Position numbers and translations under genes: made by a program
The notes under the pieces: generated by a model
Told to the model about the DNA's origin: nothing
Database searches by the model: none
The model's input: only the letters and a program-made list of their open reading frames with translations
Assembly (NCBI RefSeq): GCF_003987345.1
Contig: NZ_PIPP01000003.1
Span: 353,625 to 417,624 of the forward strand
DNA: 64,000 nucleotides
Reading direction: 5' to 3'
Origin: Aliidiomarina shirensis
GTDB taxonomy: Bacteria > Pseudomonadota > Gammaproteobacteria > Enterobacterales > Alteromonadaceae
Part shown: in pieces, positions 8,355 through 18,152 of the stretch
Layout of the letters: each line of letters opens with the position of its first letter
Position numbering within the stretch: position 1 is the first letter of the stretch

Positions 8355-11057
8355 TTATTGGAAGTTCTGCAAGCTGTAAACCCAGCCACGTGTCCAATCA
8401 AAATCGCGGTGAACTGCACCAACAAAAGGTACATCCATGAAGAACGAAGCATCTACTTCCGACATTGCTTTCGCTTCGGTTGCATCAATGGTGTAGTAGC
8501 CATCAATCACATCCAGCATGCTAGCAGCAACACTATTCCCCTCTTGTGCAAGGAACCACTGTTCAGTAGTTGTGGTGGCACTGACGCTGCCTTTAAACGG
8601 TTCTGGGCAGGCAATGACAGAGTGGGTCATTACTGTTGTGCCATTCGCCGCTAACTGCTCCGATTCCGCAGAGTTGAATTCTAAACACTCACCCATACCT
8701 TCTGGGCCTGTGATTAAGAAGTTGTGCAACTGCGATGCTGCACCGGCACGAATCAACACACCTTCCGAATCTTTATCGGCAGAAGTGTAATCGTTACCAA
8801 TAATGGTCATGTTCGCTACGATAGGGTTGGTAAGTGGTGATGCACTGAAGTTACCTGATTGGTTATCACCTTCAATACCGCGGTTCGCTTCACCACTGTG
8901 TGCTGCCAACATGAATTGAATGCGGCCTGTCCAGCCATCGGCGTAATCAAGTGAATCATCGCCAGAGCCAGTTACCACTACAAAGCGTGCATCTACGTTG
9001 CCACCGAAGAACTCAATACCATCATCCAGGTTTTCGTGAACTTGAATGAATTCAACTTGAGTACGTTTGCCAATACCACCAAAGGTAATGCCATTTAACT
9101 CATTGTCCGGTAATACTTCATAGCCAGCATAACGCACTTGTACAAACTTGAGTTTGCCCGAGTTATCTTCAGGGTCAGCACCGCCATAAGGGCCGGCATC
9201 GCCTTCAGCTTCAATTGAACAAGCCTCGAGGTTGTTCGCATCACACTTATTACTTGGTGCATTACCAAGTAATACCATGCCGCCCCATTGTGCTTTCTCA
9301 CCTGCACTACCAATTGCATTTTGCAGTGAAGTAAACACGATAGGTGCATTCGGGCGGCCTTCCGCCATAATTTTAGAGCCGCGTGCAACTACTAAGAAAT
9401 CCGCACCTGATTGGCCGAATAATTTAACGCCCGGCGCTATATAAAGCGTGGCGCTATCAGCATTATCGTTACCAATGCGAACTAAACCATCTAGCACATA
9501 ATCAGCGCCTACAGGAAGGTAGAGATCTTCAGTAATAGTACCGGTTAGTTGGCAGTTCATTTTATCCGTTACTGAAGTCACTTCTACCGTGTTTTCTGGG
9601 CAGTAGGTTAATTGAGCAGTAGCATCGTTATGCAAACCGTACGTCCAACCAATCGTCCAATCGTTTTCACCATCGAAGGCACCAATGTAATCAACTTCAT
9701 CGAACCAAGGGTCGATATCATTGGCAACGTTGCGGCCAGCACCCAGTGCTGGTGAAACCGCTGAAGGCATATAACCACCAAGCAGTGGGTCAACTAACAT
9801 ATTGCCTTCTTGGGCCAAGAACCATTCTTCCGCATTAAAAGTTACGTTGCCACCAGCATCGGTAGAGTTCCGGAAAGGTTCAGAGCACGAGATGATAGAG
9901 TGTTCGAAACGCAAATCGCCACTTGTAGCATTATCTACCGTTTCTTGGTCGTTTAGCTCGAAACACTCTCCCATATCTGGATCGCCAGTTACGATAAAGT
10001 TATAAAGTTCTGCACTCGTACCGCGACGTAACAAAATACCTTCTGCGTCGTCATCCGCATCGTAGCTATTGCCAAGAATCGTCATGTTGGCAATAACCGG
10101 GCGGCTCATCGGCGTTGCACTAAAATTAGAAGAGCTATTATCCGCTTCAATACCGCGGTTGGCTTTTTGATTGGTTGGGCTGTGTTGCACTAGAACGTGC
10201 TGCAAACGGCCGTTCCAGCCAGCGTCCCAATCAAGCGAGTCATCTTGGTTGCCCGTAAGTACGATATACTTGGCATCTGCGGTACCGCCGAAAAACTCGA
10301 TACCATCATCTAGGTTGTTGTGCACTTGAATGTACTCAAGCGTAGTACCACTACCCACGCCACCGAAAGTGATGCCATTTAATTCGTTATCTGGTAGCAC
10401 TTCGTAACCTGCATAACGTACTTGCAAGTAGCGTAATGTTCCGCTGTTATCATCAGATATTTCGCCACCGTATGGGCCGGCATCGCCTTCTGCTTCAATA
10501 GAACAGTTTTCGAGGTTCGCTTGATCACAACCATTCACAGGTGCTTGGCCAAGTAGCACTAGGCCACCCCATTCACCCACTGAAGAATGGTCCGATAAAC
10601 CCAACATGTTCTGTAGCGAGGTCATTACGATAGGTGCATCTGCTTGACCGTTCGCTTCAAGTTGCGAACCGCGGCGCACCACTAGGAAATCTGCGCCAGA
10701 TTTGCCGAATAAATATGTGCCTGGCTCAATGGTTAAGGTTGCCGAATCAGCTTTATCGTTACCTACTGCAACGCGGCCATCAAGCGCCCAAAGGATATCA
10801 TTCGTTAACGTGCGATCTTCGGTAAAGGTTCCCGTAATTTCACACACTGGTAGCTCGTAGCCACTTAACGATTCACCTTCAGATGCCCACTCTGGGCAAT
10901 CGCCTGTTGGCGGAGGTGTTCCGCCACCACCATTACCACCACCACCATTGGTTGGTGGCGCAGTTTCAGAAATATTGATGTTGATATCACCACCACAACC
11001 ACTGAGAACAACAGCGGCTGCTAGGGCACTTAGCTGGAAGAAACGATTCAAACGCAT
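8355..11057 (-). CDS. Duplicated right-handed beta-helix lipoprotein, partner of a TonB receptor
   Basis: A 900-residue secreted lipoprotein (lipobox VLSGC, Cys21) with a Gly-rich linker (about residues 35-48) followed by two homologous halves of about 400 residues each (72-499 and 500-900). Each half repeats the same order: GTxTED, RxGNDxADSATL, LFGxSGADFLVV, APIVxTSLQN, CSIEAEGDAGPYGG, LQVRYAGYEVLPDNELNGITFGG (shared in parts), DDGIEFFGG, a CxE/FN segment and a GW-rich end (WTIGWTYGL / WTRGWVYSL). The pattern suggests a parallel beta-helix. The ATG at 11057 has GGAG 7 nt upstream; an earlier in-frame start would place a non-signal sequence before the lipobox. It heads the operon with the receptor and may bind ligand for it at the cell surface. 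Function not established. Confidence 0.8.
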   Translation of the reverse strand: MRLNRFFQLSALAAAVVLSGCGGDININISETAPPTNGGGGNGGGGTPPPTGDCPEWASEGESLSGYELPVCEITGTFTEDRTLTNDILWALDGRVAVGNDKADSATLTIEPGTYLFGKSGADFLVVRRGSQLEANGQADAPIVMTSLQNMLGLSDHSSVGEWGGLVLLGQAPVNGCDQANLENCSIEAEGDAGPYGGEISDDNSGTLRYLQVRYAGYEVLPDNELNGITFGGVGSGTTLEYIQVHNNLDDGIEFFGGTADAKYIVLTGNQDDSLDWDAGWNGRLQHVLVQHSPTNQKANRGIEADNSSSNFSATPMSRPVIANMTILGNSYDADDDAEGILLRRGTSAELYNFIVTGDPDMGECFELNDQETVDNATSGDLRFEHSIISCSEPFRNSTDAGGNVTFNAEEWFLAQEGNMLVDPLLGGYMPSAVSPALGAGRNVANDIDPWFDEVDYIGAFDGENDWTIGWTYGLHNDATAQLTYCPENTVEVTSVTDKMNCQLTGTITEDLYLPVGADYVLDGLVRIGNDNADSATLYIAPGVKLFGQSGADFLVVARGSKIMAEGRPNAPIVFTSLQNAIGSAGEKAQWGGMVLLGNAPSNKCDANNLEACSIEAEGDAGPYGGADPEDNSGKLKFVQVRYAGYEVLPDNELNGITFGGIGKRTQVEFIQVHENLDDGIEFFGGNVDARFVVVTGSGDDSLDYADGWTGRIQFMLAAHSGEANRGIEGDNQSGNFSASPLTNPIVANMTIIGNDYTSADKDSEGVLIRAGAASQLHNFLITGPEGMGECLEFNSAESEQLAANGTTVMTHSVIACPEPFKGSVSATTTTEQWFLAQEGNSVAASMLDVIDGYYTIDATEAKAMSEVDASFFMDVPFVGAVHRDFDWTRGWVYSLQNFQ

Positions 11058-11158
11058 TGTAGAGCTCCGAATTAGTGTGCAACGAGAATTAACTGCGACA
11101 CTATGAACGCTCTTTATGAAGTTAGTCTTACTAGAAAATGACAAATTGAAGACAAAAA

Positions 11159-11190
11159 ATAAGCCGAGGGCAATTTGCGCTCGGCTTATT
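11159..11190 (-). terminator. Intrinsic terminator of the GntP/ligase/MetX-like operon
   Basis: AATAAGCCGAG (11159-11169) pairs with CTCGGCTTATT (11180-11190). On the minus strand the hairpin is followed by a run of six T, so it terminates transcription from the operon ending at 11374. Confidence 0.85.
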
Positions 11191-11204
11191 CTCTAAAAGG
11201 GGGT

Positions 11205-11222
11205 GCACACATCCATGTGTGC
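11205..11222. repeat. 18-bp palindrome GCACACAT-CC-ATGTGTGC
   Basis: Perfect 8-bp arms with a 2-bp centre. It lies 15 bp upstream (minus-strand sense) of the terminator hairpin. It could be a protein-binding site or a short transcript hairpin; no regulator is recognised. Confidence 0.45.
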
Positions 11223-11373
11223 GAAACTACCAGACACTTGTCGATTTGTTGATACGCAATTTAACACAAGGCCGAATGGTGAGAAACCAAGCAATTGTTA
11301 CAAAATGTTAATAGCCTCACCAATGAAATTGATCCGTAGTTCATGCCCATTAATTATTCATAACGTCTTCAAG

Positions 11374-12564
11374 CTATTTTAAGAACTCCCGAATGCGGTC
11401 AGCCTGCTGGCTAATACTCACCACCCCGTCTAAGTGCCCCCATGGCCCATCAATTTCAGCATAGCTACTTTCCTTACCTTGCTCTGTTAGTAAATCATGA
11501 GCGCGTTTAGCCATGTACGGCTGCAATAACAAATCATTTGTCGCCGGCAGAAATAGTGATTTTGCTGTGATATTGGCTAGGCCTTCGGCGAGTGAATCTT
11601 CGAAGCCCGCCATAAACAATTGATTAGCTCGCACTAAGTACAAAATATGATTTGCATCGGCATAAGTTGCCCGCAAATTTGCTGCTGCTTGCAGTTGATC
11701 AACGATCGCGAAGTTAGCACGGATATCATTTAACGGGGCTTCTTCACGCGCAGAACTCGCTGCATACATTTGATTCACAATTTGTGGGTGTAGCGAGCCT
11801 AAAGTAATCATTCGAAGGGCTTGCACTACACCGGCTTTCGGAGCCTCCGAATCATAATAATCACCATCATTCCAATTCGGATCGTTAATTATTGGGTTTG
11901 CCCAGTGCTGCAGGTTCGCAATAGTCCAAGGATCTGCTTCCGCCATGCCAATCACGGAAATCATGCGCTCAACGCGATTCGGATATGCAGCCGCCCAATC
12001 AAGCGCTTGCAACGATCCCATGGAGGCGCCCACCACAGCATGTAGCTTCTCAATGCCGAGTGAATCGATTACTAAACGCTGAACGTTTACAAAGTCTCGG
12101 ATGGTTACTACAGGAAAATCCAAACCGTACTCTTTGCCCGTTTCTGGATTGATACTAGCCGGCCCTGTAGTCGTTACGCTCGGGTTGAAAGGTTCTTGAT
12201 TAACTAGTGTATCAACACTAATAACATAAAATTTATTGGTATCAATCGCCTTACCCGGGCCAATAATGGCATCCCAGTAACCGGCTTGTGCATCGTCATG
12301 GCTGTATTTGCCAGCAGCATGGCTATTCCCGGAAAAGAAATGTGTAATCAAAATAGCATTATCTTTCTCAGCGTTGAGTTCGCCATACGCTTCCCAACCT
12401 ACTTTCACTTCAGGAATAGTTTCCCCACCATAGGTTTGAAAGTTCTCTGTGCTGAACACCTGTTTCTCAACTAACGGTAATTCGGCTGCATTAGCGAATC
12501 CAAGCTGGCTCACTGCAACAACAGCTGCAACGATCAACCATTTCTGTAATTTTGCGCTAACCAT
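11374..12564 (-). CDS. Secreted MetX-like alpha/beta hydrolase (homoserine O-acetyltransferase-like fold)
   Basis: The 396-residue protein has the alpha/beta-hydrolase core of the MetX family but carries a cleavable signal peptide (hydrophobic segment 9-24, ANA before residue 28), so it acts in the periplasm or outside, not in methionine synthesis. The likely triad is Ser181 in GASMGS, Asp344 in ATNDLLL and His377 in WGHLDG. It resembles the group annotated as MetX-like putative esterases. Predicted role, by inference, is hydrolysis or acyl transfer on an imported ester. The start has GAGGAG 7 nt upstream and lies 2 nt after the ligase stop, so it is the last gene of a three-gene operon and is followed by a terminator. 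Confidence 0.82.
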   Translation of the reverse strand: MVSAKLQKWLIVAAVVAVSQLGFANAAELPLVEKQVFSTENFQTYGGETIPEVKVGWEAYGELNAEKDNAILITHFFSGNSHAAGKYSHDDAQAGYWDAIIGPGKAIDTNKFYVISVDTLVNQEPFNPSVTTTGPASINPETGKEYGLDFPVVTIRDFVNVQRLVIDSLGIEKLHAVVGASMGSLQALDWAAAYPNRVERMISVIGMAEADPWTIANLQHWANPIINDPNWNDGDYYDSEAPKAGVVQALRMITLGSLHPQIVNQMYAASSAREEAPLNDIRANFAIVDQLQAAANLRATYADANHILYLVRANQLFMAGFEDSLAEGLANITAKSLFLPATNDLLLQPYMAKRAHDLLTEQGKESSYAEIDGPWGHLDGVVSISQQADRIREFLK

Positions 12565-12566
12565 GG

Positions 12567-14207
12567 TTAGGCTCCTCGTTCAATTAAGTAATTCAAATAT
12601 GCATCGCGAAGTTCATTTTTACGTACTTTTCCGGTGCCCGTTTTCGGCAACTCGCTTACAAATTCAACCGCATCGGGTGTCCACCATTTGGCAATTTTGC
12701 CCTGTAAATGGCTTAGAATAGCGTGCTCATCTGCCTCTTCACCTTGATTTAACACCACTAAAAGCAGCGGCCGTTCATCCCATTTAGGGTGTTTTACCCC
12801 CACCACCGCACACTCATTTACTTGTGGGTGTAGGCTGACAATATTTTCAATTTCCAGCGAGCTTATCCATTCCCCACCGCTCTTAATTACGTCTTTTTTT
12901 CGATCTACTACCCGCATATATCCGTGTTGATCGATAACCGCTATATCACCGGTACCTAACCAGCCATTCGGGAAACTACTCAGATCATCATTTTTATAGT
13001 ACTGATTACAAATCCAAGGGCCACGCACACGCAATTCCCCTGAGCTTTCGCCATCGTGCGCCACGGCTACATCATCAGCATCGAATATTTCCATTTCAAC
13101 CCCAAACGCAGCGCGCCCTGCGGTGGTTTGCAGTTGATACCGTTGTTCTTTCGGTAGCGCCATAATCGCCGGAGTAGGTGGCAAACTGGTCGCTAAAGGG
13201 GCCGTTTCCGTCATGCCCCAAATCGGCTGCCAATAAATGTTGTAGCGTTCAGCATAGGTGCGCACCATACCAATTGGCGAGGCTGCGCCGCCAACACAAA
13301 CACGTTCCAGTGGCGTATCCGTGATCTTTCTCTCTTGCAGGTAATTGTGCAACGTTAACCATATTGTTGGCACACCTAAACCGACATTTACTTTTTCGTT
13401 TTCAATCAGTTCCCACATGCTGGCACCGTCCATACCACTTCCTGGCAATACTAACTTGGCGCCAGCAAGCGGTGCGGCATAAGGCGCACCCCACGCACTA
13501 GCGTGATACATGGTAACCATAGGAAGTAGAACCGTTTCAGCGCGTAAATCAAGTAAGGCGCTCGATACGGTGGCCTGCGCATGTAAAACCAAAGCTCGGT
13601 GGGAGTAACAAACGCCTTTTGGATTCCCTGTTGTTCCTGATGTATAGCACAGTGAAGCCGCATGATCTTCGTTAAAGCGCGGCCAATCATAGGTGTGGGG
13701 TTGATTGGCGATAAGCTCTTCGTAACACAGCAAATTCGGTAGCGATGATTCTGGCATGTGCTCGCGATCAGTAAGCACGATGTAGCCTTTTACCGTAGGC
13801 AGTTGCGCTTGAATCTGCTCCAACAGCGCTAGAAATCCAAGATCAACAAATACATATTTATCTTCGGCATGATTAATAATGTATTCCACTTGTTCGGCAA
13901 ACAAACGCGGATTTACCGTATGTAAAATTGCACCCACACCCGAAACCGCATAATACAACTCAAGGTGGCGATGGGTATTCCAAGCCATTGACGCTACGCA
14001 ATCATCCATACCTACGCCCAATGCATCAAGCGCATGGGCTAGCTGGCAACTACGGCGCCAGCACTCCGCATAATTTGTACGATGAATATCGCCTTCGAGG
14101 CGACGGCTCACAACCTCCTGTTCTGGAAACTGCTGCCGGGCATAATCAAGCAAATCAATAACCAATAATTGGGTATTCATCATGTTGCCGTTTAGATTGC
14201 CTTGCAT
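12567..14207 (-). CDS. Acyl-CoA ligase (AMP-forming, fatty-acid type)
   Basis: A 546-residue cytoplasmic ligase that activates a carboxylic acid to its CoA thioester through an acyl-adenylate. The AMP-binding P-loop reads YTSGTTGNPKG; further core motifs are WGMTE, the hinge region WLGTGDIAVID and VVDRKKDVIKSGGEWIS, and the catalytic lysine segment LPKTGTGKVRK near the C terminus. Chain length of the substrate cannot be read from sequence; the resemblance is to medium/long-chain fatty-acid ligases. The ATG at 14207 is chosen because GGAG lies 7 nt upstream and the family starts near MMNxxL; an upstream in-frame start at 14231 has no ribosome site. It sits between the permease and secreted-hydrolase genes in one operon. 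Confidence 0.9.
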   Translation of the reverse strand: MQGNLNGNMMNTQLLVIDLLDYARQQFPEQEVVSRRLEGDIHRTNYAECWRRSCQLAHALDALGVGMDDCVASMAWNTHRHLELYYAVSGVGAILHTVNPRLFAEQVEYIINHAEDKYVFVDLGFLALLEQIQAQLPTVKGYIVLTDREHMPESSLPNLLCYEELIANQPHTYDWPRFNEDHAASLCYTSGTTGNPKGVCYSHRALVLHAQATVSSALLDLRAETVLLPMVTMYHASAWGAPYAAPLAGAKLVLPGSGMDGASMWELIENEKVNVGLGVPTIWLTLHNYLQERKITDTPLERVCVGGAASPIGMVRTYAERYNIYWQPIWGMTETAPLATSLPPTPAIMALPKEQRYQLQTTAGRAAFGVEMEIFDADDVAVAHDGESSGELRVRGPWICNQYYKNDDLSSFPNGWLGTGDIAVIDQHGYMRVVDRKKDVIKSGGEWISSLEIENIVSLHPQVNECAVVGVKHPKWDERPLLLVVLNQGEEADEHAILSHLQGKIAKWWTPDAVEFVSELPKTGTGKVRKNELRDAYLNYLIERGA

Positions 14208-14278
14208 TCCACTTCTCCTACTACTCTTCATCTCTTCGAATTCTGTTTATTTAGTTAACCCAACGCCATAAGCGGATT

Positions 14279-15574
14279 TTAAAATAGGTTAAATAATAGG
14301 ATGGCAATGCTTAAGCCAATCACCGGAACCACAACCGTTACTGCACCCACCGCCCAATACGCATCTTTGTGCGATTCATTACAAATCCCGCGAATAGTAG
14401 TTACTACGTAACCATTATGGGGAAGTGAATCGAGGGCGCCGGACGAAATAGAAACAACACGGTGCAACTGATCTGGGCTCACACCTGCGGCCAAATAGTG
14501 CGGGCCTACTTCGGGTAGTGCAATAACCTGCCCGCCTGAGGCTGAACCGGTTAAACCGGCAATCACGCTCACAGCTACCGCGGCACCTACTAATTCATTG
14601 CCTGGCAATGATGTCATTGCCACTACTGCTTGATCGAATGCGGGTGTAACACGAGCCACCGCACCAAAACCTACTACCGCCGCGGTATTACCAATAGCAA
14701 CGAGCGCACCTGTAGTGGCTTGTCCAAGCGCATGCTGCATATCGTTAAAGAACTTCCAGTTGATTGCCATAATGGCTAGCACACCACCGGTAAGTGCAAT
14801 AATTAAGGCCATTTGCGCGTATTTTTCGTGGAAGAAAAAAGAAAGGGTAAGAACAACAGCCAACGGAATAAGACCTGTAATTGGATGTGGCCGGCGGCGA
14901 TCAACGAGTTTTGGATCGCTTTCCCGTTCAACAAAGTGCTCACCTCGAGCTACCGCTTTGTTGATGATTTTCATTAACCACCAGTAGCCAATTACAGCCA
15001 TAATAATGGCCACTACCAAACTCACTTCCCACGCTGCATAAGGCGAAGTGCCAAGATATTGAATTGGAATCCAGTTTTGAATTTCCGGCGAGCCTGCTGA
15101 TGTCATGGTGAATGTAACCGAGCCAAATGCAAGTGCTGCGGGAATGAATCGGCGTGGTAAGTTTGCATCTTTAAATAAGCTCAAGGCCATTGGATATACT
15201 GAAAATGCCACTACGAAAACACTTACGCCACCATAAGTTAGAATCGCACAAGCAAGCACCACAGCCATTACCGCTTGTTTCTTGCCGAGCTTATTTATAA
15301 TCCATTCGGCTACGCTATCGGCAGCCCCGGTATCTTCCATAAACTTACCAAAAATAGAGCCGAGCAAGAACATAAAGAACCAAGACGCCACAAAGCCAGA
15401 GAAGCCATTCATGTAATTTTCTACGAAATTCACATCGCCAAGAAATACCGGAATGCCACTACATAATGCTACGATGAGCGCACAAACGGGAGCGCTGATG
15501 AACAAATTCCACCCGCGTAAGGTGAGCAATATCAATAATATAAGCCCACCTACTAAACCAATCATACTCAGCAT
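14279..15574 (-). CDS. GntP-family permease
   Basis: A 431-residue inner-membrane transporter with about 12 hydrophobic segments. The gluconate permease family (GntP) includes carriers for gluconate and other hydroxy-acids such as 3-hydroxybutyrate. Family-like segments include FGSVTFTMTSAGSPEIQN, GLTGSASGGQ and DSLPHNG. The ATG at 15574 has AGAGG 5 nt upstream; an in-frame GTG two codons earlier would overlap that site. It is first in an operon with an acyl-CoA ligase and a secreted esterase-like protein, which suggests uptake of an organic acid that is then activated with CoA. This substrate idea is inference. Confidence 0.85.
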   Translation of the reverse strand: MLSMIGLVGGLILLILLTLRGWNLFISAPVCALIVALCSGIPVFLGDVNFVENYMNGFSGFVASWFFMFLLGSIFGKFMEDTGAADSVAEWIINKLGKKQAVMAVVLACAILTYGGVSVFVVAFSVYPMALSLFKDANLPRRFIPAALAFGSVTFTMTSAGSPEIQNWIPIQYLGTSPYAAWEVSLVVAIIMAVIGYWWLMKIINKAVARGEHFVERESDPKLVDRRRPHPITGLIPLAVVLTLSFFFHEKYAQMALIIALTGGVLAIMAINWKFFNDMQHALGQATTGALVAIGNTAAVVGFGAVARVTPAFDQAVVAMTSLPGNELVGAAVAVSVIAGLTGSASGGQVIALPEVGPHYLAAGVSPDQLHRVVSISSGALDSLPHNGYVVTTIRGICNESHKDAYWAVGAVTVVVPVIGLSIAILLFNLF

Positions 15575-15657
15575 AAACACCTCTTTTTTTATTATTCGAT
15601 GCGCACATTAGCGTTTTCGTCATTGAGCGTTATTGTCGGCCAAGAACTAAATTCTAC

Positions 15658-15671
15658 CCATAGTACTATGG
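15658..15671. promoter_or_regulatory. Palindromic operator candidate between GntP operon and receptor
   Basis: CCATAGTACTATGG is a perfect 14-bp palindrome in the divergent intergenic region. It is 1 bp upstream (minus sense) of TAGAAT (15651-15656), a likely -10 for the permease operon, so a regulator bound here would touch that promoter and could affect both directions. Confidence 0.5.
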
Positions 15672-15761
15672 TACAGGTCACAAATTCCTCAACTTAGGCT
15701 AATGTTGCATCCGTAACAAAAATATAACGTCTGGAAAAGACAAACCCTTGGGGGAAGCAAG

Positions 15762-18020
15762 ATGAAAGCAACTACATTGAAAAACCAGCAGTTCCGCCGC
15801 AGCCTATGTGCAGCTGCTGTTACCAGTGCTCTACTCGGCCTAGCGATGCCAGCAGTAGCGCAGGATGCAGATGAAGAAGAGCAAGCAAACCGCCTAGAGC
15901 GTATTGAAGTTACTGCTCGTCGTACTACCGAAAACCTGCAAGAAGTGCCAGTTTCGGTAAGTTCGTTTGGGGAAATGGACCTTGAGCGCGTGGGTATCAA
16001 CGATATCACCGAGCTGCAACAACGTATTCCAAACACCACATTGCAAGTAAGCCGTGGTACTAACTCCACCTTAACCGCTTATATTCGCGGCGTGGGCCAA
16101 CAAGATCCACTTTGGGGTTTTGAGCCAGGTGTTGGTGTTTACATTGATGATGTATATGTAGCCCGCCCACAAGGTGCGGTTCTTGAAGTCTTTGATGTAG
16201 AGCGCATTGAAGTGCTACGCGGCCCACAAGGTACCCTGTATGGTAAAAACACCATCGGTGGCGCCATGAAATATGTAACCGCTCAGCTCACGGGCGATCC
16301 GGAGCTGCGCGTACAGGGTACGATTGGCGATTACAATCGCCGGGATTTCAAAATCTCTGGGCAAACCGCTATCACCGATAATTTCTATGTGGGTGGTGCC
16401 ATCGCTTCGCTAAACCGCGATGGCTTCGGTGAATATGTTAATACCGGTGATGACAACTACAATAAGGAACTTTCCACTGGCCGCATTAGTGCACTTTGGA
16501 TGCCTTCAGATACAGTAACGGTTCGGTTATCAGCCGATAGAACTGAGGATGACTCGAACTCTCGTGGTGGCTATCGCTTAACAACCAGCCAAGTAACCGG
16601 CGATGCTCCGCTTGATAGCGTTTATGATTCTCGCACCGCAATGCCTGTTGATAATTACGTGAAAACCGAAGGTCTGTCGGCGGTTGTAGATTGGGAGCTC
16701 AACCAAAACTGGATGTTTAAATCGGTAACGGCCAAACGTGAAGGCTTTACTGATACCAACATCGACTTCGATTCTACAGAAATGCCAACATTGTTGGTTC
16801 CTGCTATTTATGAAGATGAACAGTTCACGCAAGAGTTCCAACTGAACTATGTTGGCGATAACTTACGTTTCGTGAGTGGTGTGTACTACTACGATGGTGA
16901 AGCTTGTGGTGTGTTCGGCACTATTCTTGGTGGTTTGGGCGTTACCGTTGAGAACGGCGGTTGTGTAGAAACTGAAAGTTACGCAGCTTTCGGGCAAGGT
17001 ACCTACCAGCTTGATGACCAATGGTCATTCACTTTAGGTGGCCGTTACACTAAAGATGATAAAGTGGCTGATGTATATCGATTCACTTATCTCGGCCAAG
17101 TATACCCAGGTGAAGCTGTTGGCGACCCACTGGTAGTGAACTCTGATTTCACCACTGCCGCTGATTGGAGCCGGTTCTCACCGCATGCCAGCGTGCAATA
17201 CCAAGTAAGCCGCGATTTAATGTACTACGCAAGCTACAGCAACGGTTTCAAATCTGGTGGTGTTGATATGCGGGCTGACGTTTCTCTGAACCCAGATGCC
17301 GCTAATCCATACGATCCAGAAATTGTAGATACCTATGAGTTTGGTGTGAAAAGTGAGTTGTTAGACGGCCGCGTGCGTTTAAATGCTGCTGTTTTCTACT
17401 CTGATTACCAAGACATGCAAGTTACCGTGCAGCGCGCTGTTGCGGCTGGTGTTGCTTCGCAAGTTTTGAACGCAGCTGATGCCACTGTGCAAGGTTTCGA
17501 AATTGAAGCGCTCGCGCAGGCCACGGATTCACTGTCGTTCAATGCGTCGATAGGTTTTGTTGATGCCAGCTTCGATCAGGTTATTTTCTTTAATCCGCAA
17601 ACTCAGGAAAACGAAGATGTTTCTGGCTTGTGGTCATTTGCAAACACACCTGAAGTCAGTGCAAACATAGGTTTTGTGCAAGAATTCCGCGATGTAATGA
17701 GCGGCGATCTAGTGTGGTCGGGTAACTTAGCTTACCGTGGTGACACGCAAATCTTCGAAGTTCCATCAATGCTAGATATGGATGCCTATAGTATCGCGAA
17801 CACGAGCCTAGTTTGGTATTCCAACAGCGGTAAATGGCAAGCTGGTTTACACGTGAAAAACTTGTTTGATAAAGAACATCGCTTGGCAGGCTATAACTTT
17901 GCTGCACCTCGTGATGCGCAAGGTAATATTATCGGCCCTGGTTTAGGTGGTGAAGATACTATTGTTGGTTACTACGGCGCTCCGCGCACTGTAGCGCTAA
18001 CTGTAGGCTATCGCTTCTAA
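15762..18020 (+). CDS. TonB-dependent outer-membrane receptor
   Basis: A 752-residue outer-membrane receptor. It has a signal peptide cleaved near AVAQDA (residue 34), a TonB box (RIEVTARR), a compact plug with YIRGVGQQDP, GVGVYIDDVYV and RIEVLRGPQGTLYGKNTIGGAM, and a barrel ending in the aromatic residue of VGYRF. The plug type is common in receptors for siderophore-like or other small ligands and, in this group, for many carbon substrates. A strong GGGGGAAG ribosome site precedes the ATG. It is divergent from the permease/ligase/esterase operon and is followed by a terminator and the crbR-like gene, which suggests a role in uptake for that locus. Confidence 0.92.
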   Translation: MKATTLKNQQFRRSLCAAAVTSALLGLAMPAVAQDADEEEQANRLERIEVTARRTTENLQEVPVSVSSFGEMDLERVGINDITELQQRIPNTTLQVSRGTNSTLTAYIRGVGQQDPLWGFEPGVGVYIDDVYVARPQGAVLEVFDVERIEVLRGPQGTLYGKNTIGGAMKYVTAQLTGDPELRVQGTIGDYNRRDFKISGQTAITDNFYVGGAIASLNRDGFGEYVNTGDDNYNKELSTGRISALWMPSDTVTVRLSADRTEDDSNSRGGYRLTTSQVTGDAPLDSVYDSRTAMPVDNYVKTEGLSAVVDWELNQNWMFKSVTAKREGFTDTNIDFDSTEMPTLLVPAIYEDEQFTQEFQLNYVGDNLRFVSGVYYYDGEACGVFGTILGGLGVTVENGGCVETESYAAFGQGTYQLDDQWSFTLGGRYTKDDKVADVYRFTYLGQVYPGEAVGDPLVVNSDFTTAADWSRFSPHASVQYQVSRDLMYYASYSNGFKSGGVDMRADVSLNPDAANPYDPEIVDTYEFGVKSELLDGRVRLNAAVFYSDYQDMQVTVQRAVAAGVASQVLNAADATVQGFEIEALAQATDSLSFNASIGFVDASFDQVIFFNPQTQENEDVSGLWSFANTPEVSANIGFVQEFRDVMSGDLVWSGNLAYRGDTQIFEVPSMLDMDAYSIANTSLVWYSNSGKWQAGLHVKNLFDKEHRLAGYNFAAPRDAQGNIIGPGLGGEDTIVGYYGAPRTVALTVGYRF

Positions 18021-18062
18021 GTTAGTTGAATGAAAAACATGTAGTTTCTCTGGTAAAACTTT

Positions 18063-18096
18063 GCCACCGTTATTTAACCGTAGCGGTGGCTTTTTT
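18063..18096 (+). terminator. Intrinsic terminator after the receptor gene
   Basis: GCCACCG (18063-18069) pairs with CGGTGGC (18084-18090), followed by six T. Confidence 0.88.
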
Positions 18097-18152
18097 CTGC
18101 AACTACGCCTGTACGTATTTCAACAAAGGGTAATGCTTACCTTGCAGCATTG

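Larger units (their letters stand above)
11058..11373. other. Intergenic region upstream of the beta-helix lipoprotein gene
   Basis: This 316-bp stretch contains, from right to left, a small palindrome (11205-11222), the terminator of the gene at 11374 (11159-11190) and about 100 bp that should contain the lipoprotein promoter. I could not identify clear -35/-10 hexamers, and I see no coding potential. Confidence 0.5.

Noticed and set aside
11374..12564. Homoserine acetyltransferase metX for methionine synthesis
   Set aside because: The signal peptide places it outside the cytoplasm and the operon is a ligase/permease operon.
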